NCBI GenBank assembly: GCA_030490835.1
Contig: CM059972.1
Coordinates: 44,433,452 to 44,497,451 of the forward strand
Length of the DNA stretch: 64,000 bases
Reading direction: 5' to 3'
Origin: Annona cherimola
Taxonomy: Eukaryota; Streptophyta; Magnoliopsida; Magnoliales; Annonaceae
The notes beneath the pieces are model-generated. The model searched no databases. It had not been told where the DNA came from and saw nothing but the letters and a program-made list of their open reading frames with translations. The first letter of the stretch is position 1; every line of letters begins with the position of its first letter. The translations under genes and the position numbers were made by a program. Below are positions 56,113 to 64,000 of the stretch, piece by piece.

Positions 56113-57793
56113 TGTTGGTCCCGAGTTAATGGCAAAACCCAAGAGGGGAGGGGTGAATTGGGTTCTTATAAAATTCTTCGGTAAATTAAAACTTAACCCC
56201 TTGAAAGCTTAATCCCCTTGATTGAAACAAATAGAGAGCAATGAAGTAATGAAAGCAATAAAGTAAAACAGTAGGCAGGATTTATAGTGGTTCGGGCAAC
56301 CTCTCCCTACTCCACTCTTCCAAGCTCACACACCGTTGTGACTTGGGTTCAACTTTGTATTCCGCGAATACACTTAGAGTCTCCGCTCTCTTCTAGATTC
56401 TAGCTCTAGGGGGCATACACAATCAGAGCCTATGCTCTCTTATAGATTCTAGCTCTAGGGGGCTTGTACAATTGATACAAGTAGATGATGAGTTTAACTC
56501 CAATCACAACTCTACTTGTAACGTCTTGGTTTGTTACAACAAACTCAAACCAAGCACCAAGAACAAAGAATAATGAAAATAAGAAAGATCTACACTTTAC
56601 TGAGTTGTGTAGGCAAGTTTCAGCTTGAGGAAGAATCTGTAGAAGCAACCGGTTGTATATCGTTGAAGCTACTTGCAACTTGAAGCTCGTTCTTCCTTTG
56701 AAAGTGTATAGATCACTCAAATTTGGAGAAAAGCAAATGGGAGCTCTTGTTTGCACTTCTTTCCTCTCTTTAGGCTATGTAGTGTTTTTTTTTCAACGTT
56801 TGCTTGAGTGTCTATTTATAGAATGGGGAAGATTTGAACGTTATAGAAGTGGTTGGCGCGCAATAAATGTTCCAACGTTCAAAAATTCGAACGTTGCTTC
56901 CCAAGTCGCAGGTGGAGTCGACTTCGTCTGCGACTTGGCTTCCCAAGTCGCAACTGGAGTCGACTTTGTGTGCGACTTCAGTTCTGCATTTTCCAAGTCT
57001 GAGTCTAGGTCGACTTGGTTTCAGACTTGACCTCAAGTCGATCGTGGAGTCGACTTGGGTTGCGACTTGACCAGTTCTTGTACTGAAAACAGTTTGATCT
57101 TTGTTTGATTTCCTTTAGCTTGCTTGGCTTCTTTCCTTCAATAATATTTTGTAGACCTTGTGAAGCTTGAAAAACTTGCATGGTTGTTTTTGCCTTTGAT
57201 TCAACCATCTTGCTTTCTTTTGATATTAGTCTTTACATCTTGAATTTCTTCATCTTGAAATATGCTTGGAGCTTTTCCTTGGACTTGAGAAACTTAAGTT
57301 GATCTTGAGATGAGCTTGCATCTACATCTTTGAACTTTGAAAACCTCAAGTCGATCTTGAGGTCAACTTCGTCTGCGACTTCACCCAAGTCGCAACTGGA
57401 GTCAACTTCGTCTGCGATTTTGGTATTTTTCTGCCCCAGATTCAACTCTGGAGTGATTTTGCCATCTGAAGTCGATGCTGGAGTCGACTTCGTTTGCGAC
57501 TTGGCTTCCTAAGTCACAAGTGGAGTCGACTTGGCCTGCGACTTCACCTGCTCTTCTTCTATTTTCAAAACTGGTCGTGGGGTTCATTTTGGAGTCGAGG
57601 ATGGAGTCGACTTTGGGATCGACTTCACCCTAAGTCGAAGTCCAAGTCGATTTGAAAATCGACTTGGCTATTTCATTCCTTAAAATATTCAACAAAATCA
57701 TTAGTATTCACTTTATACTCAAATTTAACTTTGTTAATCATCAAAACTCATGCTTTGGTCAATTTTGTTTTTTTTTGAACATTGTTTCCAACA
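56113..57793 (-). repeat. 3' LTR of minus-strand Sirevirus-like copia element
   Basis: Minus strand starts TGTTGGAAACAATG at 57793 and ends CCAACA at 56113, 1681 bp. It has AAGTCGACTT-type repeats (56890-57080 and 57345-57665), a TATA box at 56813-56820, a duplicated GCTCTAGGGGGC block (56384-56463), and the conserved end block at 56146-56160. The 5' LTR lies outside the window. Confidence 0.8.
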
Positions 57794-57808
57794 ATCTCCC
57801 CCTTTTTG
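57794..57808 (-). other. Polypurine tract of copia element
   Basis: Minus strand CAAAAAGGGGGAGAT just before the LTR start TGTTGG. The plus-strand relative has the same tract twice at 16541-16587. Confidence 0.75.
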
Positions 57809-58059
57809 ATGATTGACAAAACTAATTTGAGTTTGTACCTTTCAAGAAAATCACAATCATATAGTTTCCAAAACAAATCATCATAATAACTTTCAAACAG
57901 AGTATAGCAGGCATGAGACACATATTTGAACATAAAACAAGTTTCATAAATCAAATTTCATTTTACAGATTACAATGTAAAGAAAAAATGAAACCTAAAT
58001 ACAAACTACCCGACCCAAAATGCTCTAAAGCCTATGCTTGTGTACTCAAATACTCTATT

Positions 58060-59194
58060 CTATCTCCCCCTTTTTGTCAATCCTTCAAAAAATGGTTCAA
58101 TTACCAAGGATTTGGTGAATTGAAATTGGGAAATGGGATATGCAGATTGAATGGGTTTGATAGGATGAACATGAGCAGATGAATAAAATGAAGAGACTGG
58201 AGCGGGAGTCGGATCTCGATGAACTGATCCGGAATCGAATGGATCAAGTTCAGGTATGGGCCGATTTTTATGTCGCCCAGATGCAAGATGATATCTAATG
58301 GTACGCATTTCCCGGTCGATTCGATCTTGTCGGGAATGCATATCATTGATAGCAGTGAGAACCTCGGAGACTAGGATGGTCATTCGATCCTCTTGGTGAC
58401 CCATTTCTTCCACCGCCCTTTGGGTAGATGTAGTGAGCGATGAGTAATCTGAGGACTCTAAGGCGTGGAGAGAGGTCCATGTAATGCAGGAACTTAGTTC
58501 CTGGATGATACTTGTTGCTTCTTGTCAGCTAATTATACATTCTTTCTAATGTAAGATCTCGGGGAAGTGATTCTTCTTCAGATGGAACTTCGAGAATTCT
58601 TCCTATTCTCTATATTGCTCTTTCTTGATCTGGGTTAGCCATTGTTCCCAAAAACATTTCTGTGTCTTTCACAAAGGTTGAAAATTTGTTATCATCCTAC
58701 AGATAGTAAAATAACCTTTTCATATCAGGATATACTCTTTCATCTGTCTTCAGCAAACTTGTCCATCCCTGATAATCCAGTAGTTCTTCTATGTCGAACT
58801 CATAATCTTTGAGAAATTTAAAGTCGATGATCTTTGGGATGAATACCTTTCTTTCATAGAAATGCTTGTAGAATCGACTATGCTGAAGCTCTGTTTGGAA
58901 ATAGGTTGTGGGCATTTTTAGGACTTGCCCTTTTGTGATTGGAATCCTTCTTTCTCCAGTGTTTGAGCTTCGAGGTTGACTTTCTGATCTCTGAGCTCGA
59001 TCTGAGGATTGGGTTGTGGTTTAAAATCTGACCCTTCGACCTGTTGAAGTTGAAGGTTTTTCTCTGGCTCGTTTTGCAGATGTTCTTTGCCTTCTGGGAA
59101 TTTCTTCCTCTGTATTCGATCTCGAAGGTCTAGGCACAGGTCTTTGTGTAGGTTTGGAAACTGCTAGTTTGGGGAGTCTGGATTTTGGAGCCAT
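58060..59194 (-). pseudogene. Extra ORF of minus-strand Sirevirus-like element, internally deleted
   Basis: The ATG at 59194 gives MAPKSRLPKLAVSK, like MAPKAVSIPNK at 14596. The frame has a TAA after GRRVRF, then TYFQTELQHSRFYKHFYER, FDIEELLDYQGWTSLL and FYYL followed by TAG, then YHPGTKFLHYMDLSPRLRVL and YPKGGGRN. At about 58420 the text jumps straight to the C-terminal coiled-coil part (HQEDRM, RQDRIDREMRTIRYHLASG), so about 480 bp holding the LPYG region of the plus copy are lost. Two copies agreeing over this length show that the ORF is part of the element. No recognised biochemical role. Confidence 0.65.
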
Positions 59195-59811
59195 TGGAAT
59201 GGGAATGGGATTTGTAAGAGAATGTAGAGTAAGTTGGTGACTGAAAAATGAAGGAAATCAGACAGATGAAAGAATGGGCTAGAGTGAGAAGGATGAAGAC
59301 AAGGTTGTTAGAAAGATTTCTGGAAACAGAGAAGACTGCCGGATTTTTAGAAAGAGGGTAGAACCGGCGGTTGCCGGAGAGGGAGAAACTGGACGGTGAG
59401 GAATGCCGGAAATGGCTATAGAGACGGACTGTTGCAGGAGAAAAATGGAGAAGATGGAGAAAGGGAGGAATACAGCAGTTTGCTGGAAAAGTGGAGAGGA
59501 TGAAAACGGTCGCCGGAGAAGATGAAGAAGGGAATAAAATCGTCGGGAGAAGAGGAAACGACTGCTGGCGGGAGAATGGAGAGGAAAGAAGTAAAAAGAA
59601 GAAAGAAAAAGAAGGGGGAAGGCGAGTCGTTGCGTGTGGAGTCGACTTTGCCCTAGGCGAAGTCGACTTCAACCCAGTGGAGTCGACTTCGCCTCAGAAG
59701 CGGAGTCGACTTCGATTCTCCCAAGTCGACTTCACTGGAGTCGACTTGACTTTACTGGAGTCGACTTGACTCATCGACTTGGCTCCTTTTAGATCAGATT
59801 TGTAATTCTTC
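59195..59811 (-). promoter_or_regulatory. Leader with palindromic repeats upstream of the extra ORF
   Basis: Directly after the pol stop lie at least seven GTCGAC palindromes (59640-59770), followed on the minus strand by about 430 bp of pyrimidine-rich leader to the ATG at 59194. Same design as 14266-14595. A Ser/Pro-rich ORF here (59130-59672) is taken as a by-product of the CT-rich bases. Confidence 0.45.
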
Positions 59812-61351
59812 CTAGTTTAATTCTATCATCCCCATATCATTTCTAATTTTATAAAATGATTCCTTCGCTAGTGGTTTGGTAAAGATATCAGCAATTTGAT
59901 CTTCAGTTTTCACATATTCTAAACAGATATCATGATTCTCAACATGTTCACGAATAAAAATGGTGTCTTACAACTATATGCTTGGTTCTTGAATGCAATA
60001 CAGGATTCTTAGTCAAACATATAGCACTTGTATTATCACATCTAATAGGAATATTGAAATAATCAATGCCATAATCTTTTAATTGTTGTTTCATCCAAAG
60101 TAGTTGGGCACAACAGCTTCCGGCGGCTATATATTCGGCTTCCACAGTAGATAGGGCAACACTGGTTTATTTCCTTGAGTACCATGAAACCAACATATTT
60201 TCAAGAAATTGACAGGTTCCACTAGTACTTTTTCTATCTACTTTGTAGCCGGCAAAATCCGCATCCGAATAGCCGATTAAGTCAAATGTTGACCTCTTTG
60301 GATACCATAGTCCAAGATTAGTAGTATTTATTAAATATTTAAAAATTCTTTTTACAGCCAATAGATGTGATTCTTTAGGACATGCTTGAAATCTAGAACA
60401 CATACAAACACTAAACAAAATATCTGGTCTAGAAGCAGTTAAATATAGCAATGATCCTATCATGCTTCTATAGAGATTTTGATCGATACATTTACCGTTT
60501 TCGTCCGTGTCGATCTTGATCGTAGAACTCATTGGTGTATTTGATCCTTTACCATTTTGCATTCCAAATTTCTTGAGCATTTCTTTGACATATTTGGACT
60601 GATTTAAGAATATTCCTTCCTTTTGTTGCTTGATTTGTAGTCCGAGAAAGAAATTCAGTTCTCCCATCATGCTCATTTCAAATTCGCTCTGCATGATCTT
60701 AGAAAATTCTTGGCATAAAGTTTCATCAGTAGCTCCAAATATTATATCATCTACATAAATTTGTACAATTAAAATATTTTTACTTTTATATTTAATGAAC
60801 AAAGTAGTATCAACTTTCCCTCTTTGAAACTCATGATCGATCAAAAATCTGTTTAACCTTTCATACCAAGCTCTTGGGGCTTGTTTTAGTCCATATAACG
60901 CTTTGGTCAATTTATAAACATATTTTGATTGATCCTTTTCTTCAAATCCTGGGGGTTGTTCAACATATACTTCTTCGTTCAAATATCCGTTCAGAAATGC
61001 GCTTTTTACATCCATTTGAAACAATTTGAAATTCATATGAGAAGCAAATGCTAGTAAGATACGTATGGCTTCTAATCTAGCCACGGGTGCATATGATTCT
61101 TCAAAGTCAATTCCTTCTTCTTAGGAATACCCTTTGGCTACTAATCTGGCTTTGTTTCTAATTACAAGCCCGCTTTCGTCCGACTTGTTCCTAAACACCC
61201 ATTTGGTACCAATAATTGTATGACCATTTGGTCTAGGAACTAAATGCCATACATTGTTCCTTTCAAATTGGTTTAGCTCTTCTTGCATTGCTATAACCCA
61301 GTTTTCATCATTGAGAGCTTGTTCAATGGTAGTTGGTTCGATCTTGGACAC
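59812..61351 (-). pseudogene. pol: Copia (Sirevirus-like) RT and RNase H, best preserved copy
   Basis: Front (61351-61124): KIEPTTIEQALNDENW, GTKWVFRNKSDESG, ending GYS then TAA at 61121 for the usual Gln. RT continues: [29 protein letters not shown], and [11 protein letters not shown] with both catalytic Asp, [28 protein letters not shown]. RNase [18 protein letters not shown], then TAA at 60164-60166 (SRK-stop), AEYIAAGSCCAQLLWMKQ, NTSAICLTKNPVLHSRTKH. A one-base insertion in an A run (59956-59960) shifts the end. Without it the frame runs to TAG at 59812-59814. The upstream half (gag, protease, integrase) is cut off by the LTR at 61352. Confidence 0.9.
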
Positions 61352-62853
61352 TGTAATATACCGGTCCAGAAAAGTGATCCCGGGCCGTGTATTTAATGCA
61401 ATTTCCCAAGATCAATCACACATTTATGGCAAAATTAATTATTATAATTTCATAAAAAATTTCAAAAATTCCACTTCCACTAGTCATGTTCCCATTATTA
61501 CATCAAGGCATAAAAAAAAATTACAAGTCTATCATTCTCAATACATGCCTTTAAATAAATAAATAGAAATAATTATTCTTGAAAATCTTCTTGTAAATCT
61601 CAAAACGCTAGTGTCCCACTTGATTTGGTACACCTGTAAAAATAATGGGTTAGTCTCAACATGACTAGCAAGTAGAAAATTATTTGAAAATGGATAATGG
61701 CCCATTTATAACTTAATTAAATGATAAAATAATCATTTAGTTTAATATCTTAAAAATTAGGCCTCAAATGAAAAATCAAACCCTTCCATTGAGTCCAAAA
61801 GCATCAAAAACATAGAAATAGACTATTTGATCATTCAAATCGGAGTTCAAATGAATAAATCATAATAAAATGGAATGAATGACTCATATTAAGCCATATC
61901 ATCATAGCCTGTACTGCAGGTGGCCTTCACCAGGACCTTTCTTGCTTAGCACTTATTGCTGTAATGCTTTACACAGCAATTTCTAAAAATACCTGAAGCA
62001 CCAAAAATATATTAAATGAATTAAATCATCAAAAGCAACGAAAACAAAATTCGTTGCAAATAAGGAATTCATCTTTTTGCCGAATTCCTTCCCGACACAA
62101 TTCTGCCGCAATTTGCTTTCACCGCAATTACTCCCCACGAACGAAAATTTCTTCCTGCCTTTTATGATTTGTCTTACGCATATATATATCCTTATATATG
62201 CTGTAATTAACTCAGACAATTTTATTATTCATATATATGTTGCATATTAAATTTTCATCAATGCATTTATAAAAATAAAATGCATAATAAAATACAATAA
62301 TCTCAATGCATATATTTTAGGTATAAAGTTCGGATATATTTATTTGCAACATCTTAAAAACTTAGAATAATAAAATTTAAATATGTTAAGCATGGCATAA
62401 AAATTATAACATGCTTTATACATAACGATAAAAATAATTACAACATTGAACTAAAATCAATTTTCACATAAAATCCCACTTGCCTTTGAAGAAAATAAAT
62501 TTCCTCCTTCCGCTACTTTACCTCCCAAACCTTCTTACGAACATCCCCATCTATCAAGTCCCCACGCTAATTTATAGAAGTCTCGTAGCTTCTAAAGGAT
62601 AGGAAGATAGGAATAAAATAAAATTTATTTTAAAATTAGATTTTATCTTAACAAATCTTATCTATGATAATTCTTATCTCATCATATCTTATCCCGTGGA
62701 GATAAGATTTGTTTCAAAATTAAATTCTATTTTAACAACCCTATCTAGGAGAGTTCTTATCTCATCCTATTTTATCCCGTGGGGCCCATATGTCTAGAGA
62801 GGCAAAAATGCAAAAATTTATTATTATTATTATTATTATTTTAATATTTTACA
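61352..62853 (-). repeat. 3' LTR of right-edge chromovirus
   Basis: Minus strand starts TGTAAAATATT at 62853 after a polypurine tract and ends TATTACA at 61352, 1502 bp. TATA-like TATAAAT lies near 62570-62576. U3 carries two diverged tandem units (about 62632-62699 and 62716-62782) sharing CTTATCTCATC and TTATCCCGTGG. A (TTA)n run lies at 62819-62841. It is inserted in copia pol. The flanking bases at 61347-61351 are GACAC. Confidence 0.75.
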
Positions 62854-62868
62854 TTCTCCCCATCTTAT
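62854..62868 (-). other. Polypurine tract of right-edge chromovirus
   Basis: Minus strand TAAGATGGGGAGAA immediately before TGTAAAATATT. Confidence 0.7.
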
Positions 62869-62896
62869 AAAGTTTCGTCCTCGAAACTTGTAATAG

Positions 62897-64000
62897 TCAT
62901 GATAGATTTTGGAATAATTCGGGGTAGATTTTACGAATATCGTCCTCTAGCTCCCACGTTGCTTCCCGCTCACCGTGGTTGCTCCATTGCACTAGAACAT
63001 GCCGAATTGTCCTCCTCTTTAACTGCTTCTCGCGACTATCCAAGATTCAAACAGGAAGTTCCGGATGAGTTAAATCTTCCTCGATCTCATATTGTTCGGT
63101 CGACAAAATACGCGTCGAATCGGCTACATACTTTCTTAACTGTGAGATATGGAAGACATTATGCACACTTGCTAGCGAAGGAGGCAATGCTAGCCGATAG
63201 GCAACACCGCCTATAACTTCCAATATCTCAAAAGGTCCGATATATCGAGGAGATAATTTACCTTTCACTCCGAAACGAGTCACACCTTTAGTGGGAGAGA
63301 CTTTTAAGAAGACTAACTTGCCTACTGTAAATTGTAGGTCTCTTCGTCTGCCATCAGCATACTTTTTCTGGCGATCTCGCGCTGCTTCTAATCGTCGTCT
63401 AATAATTCGAACCACATCAGCAGCTTGGTGAACCAAGGCTGGAGCTAAAATTGTCGCGTACCAATTTCTTCCCAATAGACAGGCGTTCGACACCTTTTTC
63501 CATACAGAGCTTCAAACGGAGCCATACCAATACTAGCCTGATAACTATTGTTATAGGAAAATTCAACCAAAGACAGATGCTCATCCCATGAACCAGGAAA
63601 ATCTAATGTACAAGATCTTAATAAATCTTCTAAAATTTGAATAATTCTTTCAGACTGACCATCCGTCTGCGGGTGATATGCAGTGCTTAACCGCAACTCT
63701 GTTCCCATACATTTTTGTAATTTTTGCCAGAAATCGGAAATAAACCGTCGATCTCTGTCTGACACAATGGAAACAGAGACACCATGTAAACGAACAATCT
63801 CCCGCAGGTACAGATCTGCCATTTGATCCATTCTAAAGGTCATGCGATAGGGCAAGAAGTGAGCAGATTTAGTAAGTCTGTCCACCACTACCCATACAGC
63901 ATCACAACGAGCTTGCGTCCTAGGGAGAGCCGTCACAAAGTCCATGGTAATATGCTCCCATTTCCACTCTGGTATTTCTAAAGGTTGCAACAATCCGGCT
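62897..64000 (-). pseudogene. pol: Chromovirus integrase and chromodomain, runs off right edge
   Basis: Integrase core (63993-63445): PEWKWEHITMDFVTALPR, WVVVDRLTKSAHFLPY, SDRDRRFISDFWQ, TAYHPQTDGQSERIIQILED, so the D,D,E positions are present. A frameshift near 63470 (GTRQF then out of frame) leads to 63493-63047: [23 protein letters not shown] module [35 protein letters not shown] at 63047-63049 stands where Arg is usual (PV-x-ILD). The same frame then continues through a chromodomain, HVLVQWSNHGEREATWELE, to TGA at 62897-62899. Chromodomain and GPY type place it among Tekay/Del-like chromoviruses, clearly different from the two other copies. RT lies beyond the window. Confidence 0.88.

Noticed and set aside
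56430..57070. Several ORFs in the copia LTR
   Set aside because: They consist of translated LTR repeats (SxVESTS and DFVCDL-like strings from the palindromic units).
59130..59672. 180-codon Ser/Pro-rich minus-strand ORF
   Set aside because: It is open because the leader is CT-rich and it overlaps the better supported extra ORF start at 59194 in another frame. The plus copy has no counterpart.

Overview
The window is nuclear DNA of a flowering plant, probably a woody dicot-type genome, though the species cannot be named from sequence alone. The evidence is the dense nesting of plant LTR retrotransposons (Ty3/gypsy Athila-like and Tekay-like chromoviruses, Ty1/copia Sirevirus-like elements), hAT-, Tourist- and Mutator-like non-autonomous DNA elements, and a pair of plant-specific DUF4228 (PADRE) genes. 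All mobile-element genes are broken by stops, frameshifts or truncation. Only the two DUF4228 genes look intact.

Layout. 1-6385: 5' part of an Athila-like element on the minus strand (LTR 4830-6385, tRNA-Asp primer site, gag-protease, then, where reverse transcriptase and integrase would be expected, a spacer and an extra ORF running off the left edge). 6386-7490: minus-strand piece of a Tekay-like element. 7494-17407: plus-strand Sirevirus-like copia sequence, a main copy carrying two solo LTRs inside pol (10498-12667 and 12918-14217, each with a perfect 5-bp duplication) and a long extra ORF between pol and the 3' LTR. 17408-27281: plus-strand Tekay-like element with both LTRs, the 3' one truncated. 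27282-28310: hAT-like remnant with a nested Mutator-like foldback. 28366-43.3 kb: a gene-bearing island with two tandem DUF4228 genes (28785-29366 and 33666-34250) in an old segmental duplication, the second unit swollen by two hAT-like elements and a cluster of related foldback elements. 43.5-46.2 kb: an RNase H-like fragment and a third hAT-like element with a Tourist-like MITE inside. 46232-54465: minus-strand Tekay-like element. 54466-56112: second Athila-family fragment. 56113-61351: minus-strand Sirevirus-like copia element with the same extra ORF. 61352-64000: 3' LTR and integrase of a different minus-strand chromovirus, running off the right edge.

Most interesting signals. (1) The Tekay-like elements carry a separate leader ORF upstream of gag, recognisable in three copies by a GPWxRF motif, an acidic block, a TNTIT motif and an Arg-rich tail. 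(2) The Sirevirus-like and the Athila-like elements, which belong to different superfamilies, both carry related extra ORFs resembling the 'putative plant transposon protein' family. (3) The Sirevirus-like LTRs and the region just before their extra ORF share clusters of a palindromic AAGTCGACTT motif. (4) The DUF4228 pair starts with an N-myristoylation/palmitoylation-type motif and lies in a long collinear duplication.
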